Of a DNA stretch of 64,000 bases, positions 35,832 through 48,588 are shown in pieces. The notes under the pieces were generated by a model. That model made no database searches and had not been told where the DNA came from. It saw only the letters and a program-made list of their open reading frames with translations. The translations under genes were made by a program, and so were the position numbers. The stretch comes from Reticulitermes speratus (lineage: Eukaryota; Arthropoda; Insecta; Blattodea; Rhinotermitidae). Every line of letters starts with the position of its first letter. Positions within the stretch are counted from its first letter, which is position 1. The stretch is taken from NCBI GenBank assembly GCA_021186555.1, contig JAJKFL010000011.1:10750001-10814000 (forward strand), given 5' to 3'.

Positions 35832-36347
35832 TACCAGGTTTAATACTAAACATTATTAGATGTTCTATCTTTTTTTTTAAATCGTAACAATATTTCCACT
35901 TCATGGTATTCCAGTTGATCCTGTTTTAATTTTGATTCAGGGCTCGTAGCCCTGCAATCTGTTGAACAGTTTACTGAATACCGTGCAGACACGCGGTGCA
36001 GCTAATAACGATGTGACAGACGGCAATGGAATATTGTTATAGTCAAACACGGTGAATGAATGTAACGGCATTGAGCAGCGTGCCACACCTCTAAGGGTAT
36101 AAACAACTGAAGATATTACGAAAAGCTCAAATATGTAAAGACTGTGTGTTACCGTGCCAATTCTACTGCAAGCCGCATGGAATGTCTTTGCATTCACAAT
36201 GTACAAATGCATTACGGTTTTAATCTCCCCAGTTCAAGCGTAAGTAAAAGAAGCACATGGTGAGCTGAGACACTTGAAGCTTTCACGGCGCACAAATTCA
36301 CTAAAACGTTCTCGGACTGTCAGACATGTCACAACGTTGTTGACATC

Positions 36348-36440
36348 CAGCGTTTCGGAAACCGGTTCTCTGCGTCATAAGGTTCGATGTAATCGACCCT
36401 GATGAAGGAGACAGAGAAGGCCTCCGAAAAGTTGGACTTC
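36348..36440. repeat. Imperfect inverted repeat with hammerhead-like boxes
   Basis: GCGTTTCGGAAACCGGTTCT near 36350 is mirrored by CCTGATGAAGGAG...GCCTCCGAAAA near 36399-36432. The plus strand has a CTGATGA box, a GGAG/CTCC stem and GAAA, but no clear stem III and cleavage triplet. Confidence 0.4.
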
Positions 36441-37214
36441 GACCCAGCTCCAACGCGGCTGATATTCCGAGAACGTATCAATGTACTAATTGCTTATTCC
36501 AGACTAAATTACTGCGAGGAGTGTCCCTGGCACGTACGCCTCTCCTATCATAACACCAACGCACGGAACATCCGCTCCCTGTCACCGATATACTGCTCAC
36601 GCAGTTCATCACACCCCATGCACACAGCAAACTGCACAGCCCCGTTCCATGTAAATATTATACTGTACGTAACGTTCTCTCTCTTACGATTGTAATTATT
36701 AGTTCTCATTTTCAAAAGGAACATAATTACTATGTTTCAGCATCGTCATCTAGGATGGTTGTGAAAACATGGCAAATGTGTAATTAACATAATCCTTTTA
36801 TAAAGGAATAATACACTTGCCAGGAAACTGTATTGTATTCCACAGACAAACAATGTAAAATAACAGCTATGTAGGAATTGCATTTTAGATTACGAGTTTC
36901 AATTTTCAACTTCTATTTTAAATAACTCAACCTAGTGTCTCTAAACATTTGCTATGTTACTTCCATTATATATTACTCCCTTACTTCACGTGTATAAAAC
37001 ATACTGTATTGTTAAAAATGGGCTCATTTCAGTGAAAGGAATCAGTGCACATAATTACAAAAGTGTACAATGGCCAGCCTCATAATTTGAACACTTGGTA
37101 ATAGGCCTACATGACTTGGAGGTCTTCACAGCTTTGTTGATGGTGATTAAAGTCTGCTGAGACATGGCGCCGTGTGCATTGGTAATTTGTTGACGGAGAT
37201 CTGGAGGAGGTACA

Positions 37215-37345
37215 AGAAGCTGTCTGTTCTATTTTTATGGTTGTACATTCTTCTTGGAAAACGCCGAAGATGAAGCACAAGCCCTTCCGAAAACGTCTCC
37301 AACTAATTACCAATCTACATGACGTCATACCCCAAAATACTTTAC
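37215..37345. repeat. Dispersed repeat, second copy
   Basis: CCCTTCCGAAAACGTCTCCA and TTACCAATCTACATGACGTC resemble 24259-24290. On the minus strand it encodes FWGMTSCRLV, the same signature as the copy at 24140-24310. Confidence 0.5.
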
Positions 37346-37349
37346 TATT

Positions 37350-39510
37350 CAAGATAATGCATGTATTTTTCTTTACTCATATATGCAGTTTAAAGATTTC
37401 ATACTGTTTATTTTCAATGCAAACACAAATGAAGCATATATTTCCTTTTTCTGCTCTATACTCTGTTTCTATAATAATAACAATATTATTATTGAAACAA
37501 TTGAAATCCAAAATCAAAATTTACAATAACTACTTCACATTCCAAAATAATAATTACAGCTAGTAATTCGAAAGTTTAACACTATAATAGAAAAGAAGAC
37601 TCTCCATTTTAATAGAGATAGAAGATTTAAATTGTATTATAATAGTTCTCCATTTGCTTGTACTCTATTACGGAAACCTACTCACTACAAACAAGAACTA
37701 ATTTCTGTAGAATATAGACACAATTTTTCATTCTCATATAAGGTCCTCAGTGACTATGCTTCTATGGTTTCAATTGTAATTTCTTAAATGATTACAGAAT
37801 ATGAAGCTTGTGTATTTGAGGTTAGTTCATCACCTGAAGTGCTCACTATACAAGTTGTGTATCACAAATGTACATACTCATGTTCTGTTGTTTCAGTAGT
37901 TCTTGACATGATCAGTAAGCTGTCTATTATCTGTTCAGCAAATAAACATTATAATGTACGTGGTATCAGAAACAATGTGGCACACATTTCTGCAAAGGAC
38001 ATGACATTCCACAAAGTCAACAAAACATCACAAGCCAATGTTACGACATACTTATGAGCCACAGATACTTCCATATTATGTCACACAACAATTCGCAGTT
38101 AACTATGGACGTTTTTTAAAATTCGATCTTCTATACAGAATACATTTATTGCGGAAATGCAGCATACTACAAACTTTTTTTTCATTTCGCGACTTAAAAG
38201 AGCCGAGGACATAATAAAGACTAGAAAAATATTAATTTTTCGTTACTACAGTTTAAAAAGTTAAAGAATTACAGGCTAACATATAATAAGTAACCTAATT
38301 AACTTTGCTAATTAAATAAAACCACCGAAACACCAAACACAAAATCCAAAGTTTCTATAGGGCCCAAAATAACTCCCACTAAGCACAATTTAAAGCTGTA
38401 TTTCAATCAGCTTGTGTTCAAAAGAAAATGCTGAATTTTACTTAAATCTCACCTTATACTTGCCTTTGTCGTTTCTGACGTTTCTGAATAATTAAACATA
38501 CTTTCTACTAATATCATATAAATTACGTAAGTCATCTTTTAATTCAAAATCAAATCCACTTTATGTAACAGTAAAAATGCATCAAATACAGTGTACAAAT
38601 GTAACTATTTGTTTTGTTATATCAGGCAGCAATATGTTAAATACTGTGTGTTCAGACAATACAAAATGAATCACTGTACCAGTTATTTTCCACTCACTAG
38701 AAATTTAGTAATGTTCATTTTCTTGCTTTACATTCAAAGATATGGTGATATTATTGCTCATTGTTTCTTTACATAATCATAATCTGCATTCAATTGGCAT
38801 ATATTTTAAAAAATAAAACACATTAAAACAGGTAGATTTAATTGAATTTAACCCCATTTTCCCTCTAATTATAGCGATGCAGAACTTCCTGAAAACTGTA
38901 AGGATTATTTACAAATAACGCACCAACTGAATAGATATTTCATGTTGCCAACATTTCTTATTTTACAAAACAGAATAAGAGGTCACGTTTAATAATATAT
39001 AGTGTAAGACTTAATTTATTAGCGGCGATTCGCCCTTATCAACGGGAAAATGATATCAACTTGCATGCAGATGCTCAGAATTTCAAAATCCTTAATATAT
39101 ATAAAATTTTGTCAAACAGTCACTAGCTAGTTTAAAAAGACTGCTGATTTTTATCGGCTGGAACTTAAAAAATAACTCCAAAAGCTGATCAGTACAAGAT
39201 TCCGAAATGCACAAGAAAGAATTTCATTACAACGGTACGATTTGGACTCTTTAGCTCGACTGGGTCATTAAAAAGAAACAAATTTTCCGTTCGATAACAT
39301 AGGCCCATACGCAGCAAAACAGAGCTGTAGAGGCAATTCAGGTGCATATAATGTTGATACTAATTGGTCCACAAGTCTTACAGCAACAAGACAATAAATA
39401 TTACTACTGCAGAATTTCAATAAAGACGGTACTTGCCCGTGAAGTCATAATCTGTGAACAAATTTTTGTCACAGGACGTAACAGTTTTATCACATCTGAT
39501 AATGTATAGC
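37350..39510. other. AT-rich gene-free stretch
   Basis: Nothing recognised. The segment 35840-37100 is likewise without supported genes apart from the inverted repeat at 36348. Confidence 0.5.
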
Positions 39511-39514
39511 AGGC

Positions 39515-41045
39515 TAGGAAATGTACGTGTAACGTAACATTGAGGCGCGTTCGGATCTTTGCATCCTGGAATATTTTCAGATGTTCATACCATTTAATTT
39601 TAACAGGTTGTTCTTCTACAACAACATGCTAAAATTGTAAGACTGAGAATTCAGACATTTTAATTAACAAATGTGCTGTGCATAAGAATTTCCTCACACA
39701 TTTTAACCTGTGACTGCTGACGTCTTCCAGATAACCCGACACATGTCGCACATCAGGCAACAGACATTGTCCAACATATTTGCGAGTGACATATTTTGTT
39801 CATCTCCTATACAGGGTGTTTCAGCACAAATCTGCCATACTTCGGGAGATCGTTTCTTAGGTTAAAATACATCGATATAACCAAACACATCGATATCAAA
39901 AGTTGAAAGGATACAGAGATAATGAAGTCAGAAAAATGTGGTCTTCTTGCGGTTCTACGTACTGTACCTGTTTAGCATATGCATTAACTGCACACTGCGC
40001 AGGTCGGTCCTTGAGACGATAATCAAGCCAAGCCATATGACGCGAGTGTGCTACGTAAAGTACTTCGAAAACTAGGGACGATTTTTATGAAAACAGAGCT
40101 AGCTTTTCTCACCTAATCAATGTCTTTATGTCACTCAGATGTTAATTAGAGTTGAATAAAGGCGATAACATTATACAGACTACAAATTCCTCCTCGTTTT
40201 AACCTGTAGGCTATTTGACAATGAATACATGCATAACAGCCCTGATTCTTTAAAACGTATCTCGCCATACAGGCGTGTTCGGTTATAGCGATGTAATTTA
40301 AGCAAACGAACGTTATACCGAAGTACGACAAATTCCTCTTAAAGCACCCTGTATAACAGAAACTTATTACTATTCTTAGGGCCTGTGACCTCCGTAAAGT
40401 CACAGAACAACGTTCACCCATAGGTTATTAAGTCACACTGCAACAAATGACAATCTACCTATGTGGCGTCATATTATCAAGCAATTACAATCAAGGTTAA
40501 AGCAGAAAGTATTGTATAAAATGTGTGTGTATTTTTGCCTTAGTTGTCCGTTATGCAGAACGCATCTTAACCTCAAAGCTTTACTTAGTCGAAAACAATA
40601 TTTATTAAATATTACTGTTCAAAATCTGTATCAAAATGCACCTTTCTGCTCCATATTATGTGTGGCTCTGTTGTATTTTCCGTAATTATCTCTTGGACGA
40701 CACCATTTTCAGAAAAAAGTGTATTTAGCATGAAATATATATATTAATTTTTTCTACACTTCTATCTGAATCTCTTCTCGTTTCATGAAACATTCAGCAT
40801 GATACGATACACGCACTCAAGTCTGCATGTAAAGTGCCTGGCATTGTTGTCCAACAACAATTGAATTTTCTTGACACATTTAATAACATTCCCCCAATAC
40901 AAAATTTAACGAAAATCCATGTAGTGGGAGGCGGCTTGTTCCACGCGGGCGGGCGGACGGATAGACAAACATGACGAAACTAATAGTCGCTTTTTGTAAC
41001 TCTGCGAACGCGCCTAAGAATCGGCCATGGCGTTACGTGTAAGCT
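39515..41045. mobile_element. GC-TIR DNA element (long copy) with nested MITE
   Basis: AGGCGCGTTCG at 39543 is mirrored by CGAACGCGCCT ending at 41015. The right part shares about 200 bp with the copy at 58175-58625, including CATGACGAA, AGTCGC-type motifs and a GGACGGAC run. The 540-bp MITE at 39812 sits inside it. Outer boundaries are approximate because similarity runs slightly beyond the GC-rich termini. No transposase recognised. Confidence 0.55.
39812..40351. mobile_element. 540-bp MITE with CAGGGTG termini
   Basis: CAGGGTGTTTCAGCAC on the left and its diverged complement (AAAGCACCCTG) on the right form inverted repeats that extend about 85 bp (for example ACATCGATATAACC against ACATCGCTATAACC). 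TATA flanks both ends (39808-39811 and 40352-40355), consistent with a TA or TATA target duplication. Confidence 0.75.
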
Positions 41046-41049
41046 CATA

Positions 41050-41666
41050 ATGGTATTAGCATCAATTAAAATAGGTACAAAATTTCTCTTGGCTTTTGAT
41101 AAGCTTAGTCTTATGTGACTGAATCAATGTTTATTACAATGTAATCAAATAAAAAATAATTATTTTTCTAAGTACGTTCGAAGCAGTTCATTCTTTTATC
41201 AACGGCGAAATTTGACGAAATCTACCGACAAGCATCTTGAACCAACATTGCAGCAACAAAATGAAAACGAGAAAATTACAGGTAAGGTATCAGTAGACTG
41301 AGATAGGCATTACAGCAAAATGCAGCCAATCTTCTGGAATTAGACTCAACTCCTCTCCTGCGCCAGAATCCATAATATAGGTGTGCAATGTCCTGGTATT
41401 TCTAAACACGTAGTTAATTTGCAGTTTTCAAACGGTACTGATTACAAACACCGCCATCATAACTGGCAGAAAAGCCAATATCTGCCCTTAAAACCACGTT
41501 AAAACTAAACCACGAAGCTCTGGACTCATTTAGAAGTAGAGGCGAAATATAACGGAATGACGCGTGCAAATTTTCAAGTCGGTCAACATGTCACCATTAC
41601 AAAATAGTACATTCGTTGACGAGAGAGCAGATTGCAGCAAACACGAAAAGCTGGCCACGGCGCCGT
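41050..41666. other. Gene-free stretch
   Basis: Nothing recognised. Confidence 0.45.
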
Positions 41667-41686
41667 ACGGTATAATCCCCCCCCCC

Positions 41687-41930
41687 TAATGGCTAGACAG
41701 CCCCTTGGGGGCCTAGGTCCCCTCATTTTTCGAGACTTCACGATCACAGACACGCCACATTCGGTAGAACTCCTCTGGACGAGTGACCAGCCCGTCGCAG
41801 AGACCTCTACCTGACAACACCAACACTCACAAGAGACAGACATCCATGCCCACGATGGGATTCGAACCCAAATCCCAGTAAGCGAGCGGCCGCAGACCCA
41901 CGCCTTAGACCGCACGGCACTGGGATCGGC
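41687..41930 (-). mobile_element. tRNA-derived SINE, family 2
   Basis: Near full-length minus-strand copy. The perfect 11-bp target-site duplication ACGGTATAATC lies at 41667-41677 and 41931-41941. A C run at 41677-41686 corresponds to its 3' tail. Confidence 0.94.
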
Positions 41931-42235
41931 ACGGTATAATCTAGGTGTGTAAATATTTCGGTTAATGTGTAGTCTGTTGTTAAATTTAAAGATGCTGTAT
42001 CAGCTACACGGGTTACTTAATAACACGTTAGATGCAAAGATGATTATGCATGGTGCAGAGTATGTGGATGAAGCGAGCCGTCATAGCGTACTTCAAGGCA
42101 GTAACATCGTCAATCGGACAACGAACTGACCCAGGAAAGTTGATGCCCCTGACCGAGGTTCCAATAGGGTACCTCCACAATACAAGCTGAGACGTTAGAT
42201 TTTTAGATTGATTAGTTTTTTTTTGTTTTCCGTAT

Positions 42236-42405
42236 AATGAAGCACGGGTAGAATGAAACTGACAGGGGAAAACCGAAGTACTCGGGGAAAAACCTGTCCC
42301 AGTGCCACTTTGTCCACCACAAATCCCACATGGACTGATCCGGAATCGAACCCGGGCCTCCGCGGTGAGAGGCCGGCGACTAACCGCCTGAGCCATGGCA
42401 CGGCC
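42236..42405 (-). mobile_element. tRNA-derived SINE, family 1 (3'-shortened)
   Basis: Minus-strand head GGCCGTGCCATGGCTCAGGC at 42405 and body to about 42236. It lacks the last roughly 90 bases of the family. Confidence 0.88.
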
Positions 42406-42409
42406 CAGA

Positions 42410-43040
42410 CGTTAGGTTTGCCACAACGTATCGCACAGTCTTGAGGCGAGACAAAGCAACTACAGGACAGCAACAGACACCAAGAACTGTACGTAAGAGT
42501 AACGTATAAACAGATGACAGTATGTTACATCTTATACACATCCAATAACGACACACGTCAGAGAGAATAGTATGTTGACAGTAGAGTTCAATAACTAATT
42601 TCAGATGCCCAGTAAGCATACGAGACAACGAACACAACACGACCTGCACTGCAATACTCATCTCCACAACAAACTGCAGTGCATTTAAGTTGACTGCAAA
42701 AAAAAAACAAGCAACAATCCTATTAAAAAGGACCACAACATTATCAGAATTCAATATCAGTAATACAGAAAAAACGCTTGTCATATTGAACAATGCAAAA
42801 GGCTGGAAATCTCACCCCTTAACAAACAATCAATGCACGTAAAAGCTTTTAGCATTAGAAGTTTCAGCACTTTATACTATAACTTCAAATACATGTTTCC
42901 TCCACATGTTTATTGAAAACATTTAAAATCTGAAGATAATCGCTTAATATTGTCGACACATGTCAGTAACTATGTAATATATAGATACGAGTACACAGCA
43001 ATAAAAATGTGTCAGCGGTTAATAAGTTCTTCGTTAGAAA
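42410..43040. other. Gene-free stretch
   Basis: No gene or repeat recognised. Confidence 0.45.
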
Positions 43041-43041
43041 T

Positions 43042-43228
43042 TTTAAGTATGGGTTTACAGACAGAACACATTGCTGTATTTAAGTATGGGTTTACAGACA
43101 GAACGCATTGCTGTATTTAAGTATGGGTTTACAGACAGAACGCATTGCTGCATTAATATGGTTTACAGACAGAACGCATTGCTGTATTTAAGTATGGGTT
43201 TACAGACAGAAGCATTGCTGTATTTAAG
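43042..43228. repeat. 37-bp minisatellite, 5 copies
   Basis: The unit TTTAAGTATGGGTTTACAGA plus CAGAACGCATTGCTGTA repeats about five times, with single-base deletions in copies 3-5. It ends 60 bases before a foldback element. Confidence 0.92.
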
Positions 43229-43290
43229 CCAAGATCGAATTGCTGGATCAAACATTATAATACAAATGTATTGAATAATGAATCAGAAGA

Positions 43291-43865
43291 AGTCTGCGCT
43301 ATTCTGGGATATTATGCGGCGTCGTGTGGTAATTGTTTACCGACGTTTCGGGGCCTAGGTATCGCACCAGCTACTTTACGTGTCTCTCTCCCCCCTCCGT
43401 CACATTGTTTTGGTTTTTTCTTCTCCTAATTTGTATGTTTATTTTCATTTTATTTGCGTTTTTACTTTTAATTTTTATTTTTGGTTTTACTTTTATTCTA
43501 TTTATTTATCTTTATCTTTATATTTTCCTCCCTTGCTCTTACTTTATACCATACATGTTTTTCCATAAATCTTAGCTGACTGCACTCTCGGTACCCTAAG
43601 CTCCTTAACGCTGTCTCCATCCACCCCTCCCTCACCCTGCTTCAACCCTATTGGCTGTCACCACGCTTACTGATTACCACCCAGCGCGCACTTCCCATAT
43701 AGAATCTACGTTACGGCTTGCCGGCTTTCTTTTCTTCTCGGACCCTTGACCTTGAAGACGGGACCGATACGTTGTCACAAAAGTCGGTAAACAATCACCA
43801 CACTACACCGCGTAATATCCCAGTGAGTGCAGATCTCATCAACATCGCGGCGGAAGCCTGAAATC
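43291..43865. mobile_element. Foldback MITE, long-loop copy
   Basis: The left arm (TCTGCGCTATTCTGGGATAT to CCGACGTTTCGGGG, 43291-43352) is mirrored by the right arm (GATACGTTGTCACAAAAGTC to CATCGCGGCGGAAGCCTG, about 43765-43865). Roughly 400 bases of T-rich filler separate the arms, where sister copies have almost no loop. Confidence 0.75.
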
Positions 43866-43869
43866 AAAA

Positions 43870-45735
43870 TACGAAAAAACAAATGGCGACAGCTGACGTA
43901 AGGTCCAGTTTATTGGGTGACCTACCAAGTTATACAAAGGAATTCGTGTGATTTTCAACACAGGGTGGACTTGTTTATCTATTTATTTATGGTTTATTTA
44001 ACGACGTACTTAGGACAGCTGACTTCAGACTGCAGCATCGACAGGTAGGATGTGCAGTACATCAGTACAACCAGTCTCCGGATTTGAAGCCGCACCTTTC
44101 GGAAACTAAGGAAAAGTGCTAACCACCTCACTTGTTTAAGTGTTGAATTTAATGTATAGACTACCAAAACATATATGTCAGATACAAGGCACACCAAAGC
44201 ACTCCTACATCAATTTATTTTCATAGGGTTCAAAGAGGAAGGACAATTACTGTCTGACTTTGTGGTTCCAAACGTCTGTAATGAACGTCGCTTCTCAAAA
44301 TCAAAATGAATTCCCTAACACAATCAAAAGCACGTCGGGTTTTAATATCAAGGTTAGATGCAAGTAATAAAGCTTGTAAAAATGCCACGTACAAAAAATT
44401 TACAGCTTCTTTTTGCAACGAATCGCTTCGTGTAGACTTCGGTCATGGCTGCAGATAATATAACGTCTCACAACCACTATCAGCGGAGAGCTGGAATTTT
44501 GTGGCTTCAGTACGGCATTCCTAAAAATAATTTTCTGTTAACCCAAACAAATCCAAAACCAATATTTACGATCTTCAAACAGCAATAATGTCCTTTAAAC
44601 ACGCGATCCACACACTGGTGTCCCCACAGTCGAAATAACACAGAACAAGTGTGATTGAATCATTTATATAAGGTTCCGTTAATTAAAGTTCTGAACTTGT
44701 TTACGCAGTTTTCGATGTATCATCACTGCAAATATGCTGCATTATATTCGTACTGAAGTGCAGAAGAAAATGTACCCTCGTCGGTGAAATGTCTTATAAC
44801 TGCTGACCTAATTTATCGTACCAATAGTACTTTTCAAAGCTAACAGGTTCCTTGGTGAGGGAAGAAATTTGGAAACCGCAGCTCCAACAGAACTTAGTTA
44901 ATCTAAAATGCGGTATGCACGCATATCCCAGTATACGCGAGGTGTAGATAGGTTTTGCTTTCCTGAAATTACCTCCAATAAGGTCATAGAATCTGATAAA
45001 TAATGCACGTCCTCTTTCAATAAACTGTGTATTATTCTTTGTCTCCTCACAACTGCATTTACATTGCTAACAGGCTGTCTTTCGTTTGGGAGGCATGTGT
45101 ACGTGAACAATACAAAAGAGAGATTCTAAACTTCGCGGGATGTTGGCGGTCAGTGGCCACGCCAGGACTCTGGAGAACTGTGACGTAACGCGCATAGAAG
45201 TTACATGCTGAAACGTACCAAAGAAAATTTGTGATGTGTACTTTTGGGGGCTCAACGGCGAACAAATGAATCCGCAAACAAGGATGGATGACTGCAATTT
45301 ACAAAGGTAGTATTGATCGTTATCACACCAGAGAACCTGGTGCTGAAAAAGAGAAGCTTACAAAAACATGGCGACGGTAAAAGTGTTAACATCACAGGGA
45401 GCTGGGGGGCCCTGACGGCAGCACACGGAAACATGAGGCACGCAAGCGCAGTAACTTACAACAGTGTTTGTCAAAATTACACCGTCCCCCTTTCTTTAGT
45501 TTGTTGTAGCGACGGATCAGACGCTCCTCGCAACAAAACAGTGTACAGTTACCCAAAACGGCAGCCAGACATCGTTTCTTCTTTAGACTTTATCCTACAT
45601 CGTGAATGAAACGAGGCGTCGCCGATATAAATGCTAGCAAGGGACAATTACGGTAAGCCTCATTAATCAATGACAGAATAATCTGACTTAACATTAAATT
45701 CCAAATTATTTGTAACCAATCTACTATGCAGCCCC
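43870..45735. other. Gene-free stretch
   Basis: No supported gene. Several short open frames on the minus strand near 44.9-45.4 kb lack any family features. Confidence 0.45.
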
Positions 45736-46243
45736 AAAACACTTTCAAAACCAAAACTATGTTTGCGCAAGATACAGAATCACATTTAAACACTTTCAAA
45801 ACCTAAAACTATGTTTGCGCAAGATACAGAATCACATTTAAACACTTTCAAAACCTAAACTATGTTTGCGCAAGATACAGAATTACATTTAAATACTTTC
45901 AAAACCAAAACTATGTTTTCGCAAGATACAGAATCACATTTAACACTTCAAAACCTAAACTATGTTGCGCAGATACAGAATCACATTTAAACACTTTCAA
46001 AACCTAAACTATGTTTGCGCAAGATACAGAATTACATTTAAATACTTTCAAAACAAAACTATGTTTTCGCAAGATACAGAATCACATTAAACTTCAAAAC
46101 CTAAACTATGTTTGCGCAAGATACAGAATTACATTTAAACACTTTCAAAACCTAAACTATGTTTGCGCAATATACAGAATTGCATTTAAACACTTTCAAA
46201 ACCAAAACTATGTTTCCGCAAGATACAGGATTACATTTAAACT
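45736..46243. repeat. 51-bp minisatellite, about 10 copies
   Basis: The unit AAACACTTTCAAAACCTAAA plus CTATGTTTGCGCAAGATACA plus GAATTACATTT repeats about ten times. Copies differ by small deletions and by an alternating TTTGCGC/TTTTCGC variant. Confidence 0.93.
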
Positions 46244-46249
46244 CGTAGA

Positions 46250-48163
46250 ATTTCTAACACGTGGTGACTAGCAAGCAACACGCTGAATATTTTTGGTGTT
46301 GATAAATAACAAAATGCGCAGCGCAACACACACACATGCTACTTGTACTGCTATAACAGGCCCATATAAAGCACTTCGTCACAATTACGTGTAGCAACAT
46401 GTAAAATCAGCCGTTCCAGTAGTGTCAATGTACATCGATGCTCGTGGTATCTAGTGGGGTTGTTACTTGGTGTCAGATGGACAATGCCGGGCTAACATGC
46501 GCCATTCCGTGTTACGAAACATGCAAACAATCAGTTCTTATTAAATCAGTGTTCACAACTTACTGAGAAATCATTCAGAAAGCGCGGGAAAAATAATGGC
46601 CGCCAAAAAGCGCATTTAACTTACTTCGTATACTTTATAATATTACTGAATTTTCACTCTGGAACCGCAGATGCCGAACAGAGTACCTTAAAGTAGAGAA
46701 AATGTCTACTTTTGTTTTCTTAATAAGAAGACTAACTTCTGTGAACGAGTACAGTCCTTAAATGGAGCTGTCAGAGTTGGGAACATGGGAGTGCTCTAAG
46801 ATGCGAGGCCTTACTGTACAGAGCCGATTATTTTATTTTGTATGGAACAGTACTTAAATTACTGTACTTAAGTGACTCCTACAGATACTATTAAGATAAT
46901 CTCTTGACGTCACGTTTGTTACTTCCAGCAATATAAAAATTACTTTAAGTGTGCACGAAGCCAACCTGAAACCCCAATCCGCCGGAAAAAGAAGTATTCT
47001 GTAGTAAACATAAAATTAAAAATATCAATCTGCATTTTATGGACCCAAAAAGCAGTGATTATAAAGGCTAATAACAATATAAAATGGACAGAACGTGACG
47101 AAATATAAATCAAAAGCCTTGAGACGAGTGCACAAACTGAAGTCACGGACATCAGTATATCCTAAAGCATTCTGAAAATAACGTTACAACTGAAAATTTA
47201 ACTAACTTTTTCAGACACAAAAGCGTACGAAAATTATATAAAAGTATCAGTTCAAGTTGTCATTTCGAAGCGTGACATTGTGGTTCTCAGTTGCTTATTT
47301 TGCTTAACTGCATCGCAGCGCTGCATGTCAAGTTTCGTCCAGATCTTTAAAACACTAAACAGACTTGTGTGAAAGTTAAATTTGGGGGCTTAAAAAAGTA
47401 ACTTTAAAAACCAATTAAATAAATCAAACTTATGCAAAGCAATACCCATATATATATACGAGTATAGGCCCACACTATATACTTGGTTTTTGTACATACT
47501 ATATACGCACATCGTATGTATAGGCAGACAGTGAGAGAAGTCTAATCTAAGTGACAAATATCTAGTCTGGTCAAAATCGGTCAAATATTTCAAAGATACG
47601 TGTAAGAGCTTAATCAGACAAATACAGTAAACCAAACTACAATAAAAACCAAAAAGACTCCACAAACGCTTTTTTCGTGTCGATAATAACGTTACACGCG
47701 TCAGTCCGCCTGACTGCACGTAGACCACACGTACAACTCTGTACCACAGAACGTAACGAACACACAGGGCTAGAATGACTGATCAATGTTCGATATATGT
47801 TGTGGACTAACTTATTCGTATGTTATTTAACGGAGCTGTTTTAGCTACACAGCTACTCAGCACGGTCAGAGATGACTAGTAAGGAGACTTCCGTGATCTA
47901 CTGTGTTCGTATATTCGAAAGCTTACGTGACGTGTCAGAGGAAACTCGCGGAAAACTACGGTCAAGCCAGCCGTTTTTCCGTCTCACAGATCAAACAGAT
48001 AGCCTTCTAAAACAAGTGAAATGCGTTACTGCTCTGATAAGCCTCATGCTTTTAGGCGGTGCAGGTACGAAGAGTCCCCATTTTTATAAAATACCAAAGT
48101 TCACGGGGCAGATTGGAAGTCGGGCTGGCGGAATGAATGGAATGGAATTTGGTGCTAGTAGAG
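46250..48163. other. Gene-free stretch
   Basis: No gene supported. A 100-codon open stretch at 47872-48170 runs into the SINE and shows no recognised domain. Confidence 0.45.
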
Positions 48164-48172
48164 TGAACTACG

Positions 48173-48577
48173 GCCGATCCCAGTGGCCGCGCGGTCTAAG
48201 GCGTAGCTCTACGGCCACTCGCTTGCTGGGATTGTGGGTTCGAATCCCGCCGGGGGCATGGATGTTTGTGTTGTGTTTGTCGTAAGGACGGTAGTATGGA
48301 ACGTAAAGTGATATGAACGACGAAAGGATTTAAAGAGTACAAAAATGGATCAAAGGGGAAAAACCCCGGACAGGAAAAAAAATCCCGCCTAGGGCATGGA
48401 TGTCTGTCTCTTGTGAGTATTGTGTGTTGTCAGGTAGAGGTCTCTGCGACGAGCTGGTCCCTCGTCCAGAGGAGTCCTACCGAGTGTGGTGTGTCTCAAA
48501 TGTGTGTGATCGTGAAGCCTCGAAAAATAGGCGGCCTAGGCCCCCAAGGGGCTGTCGAGCCATTGGAAAAAAAAAAG
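48173..48577 (+). mobile_element. tRNA-derived SINE, family 2, with internal 118-138 bp insertion
   Basis: The head (CCGATCCCAGTGGCCGCGCG, B box GGTTCGAATCC) lies at 48173-48280 and the body resumes at about 48383. The SINE segment ATCCCGCC-GGGCATGGATG occurs on both sides of the intervening DNA (48243-48264 and 48382-48402). The whole is bracketed by the duplication TGAACTACG at 48164-48172 and 48580-48588. Confidence 0.88.
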
Positions 48578-48588
48578 ATTGAACTACG

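Noticed and set aside
41583-41915. 110-codon minus-strand frame
   Set aside because: It covers the SINE at 41687-41930 and is a translated SINE.
48173-48265. tRNA gene with anticodon and B box
   Set aside because: It is the head of a family 2 SINE: the tRNA-like fold is degraded, followed by the SINE body, and flanked by a target-site duplication. Heads of the other SINE copies were rejected for the same reason.
47872-48285. 137-codon frame on the plus strand
   Set aside because: Its C-terminal third is the tRNA head of a SINE and the rest has no family features.
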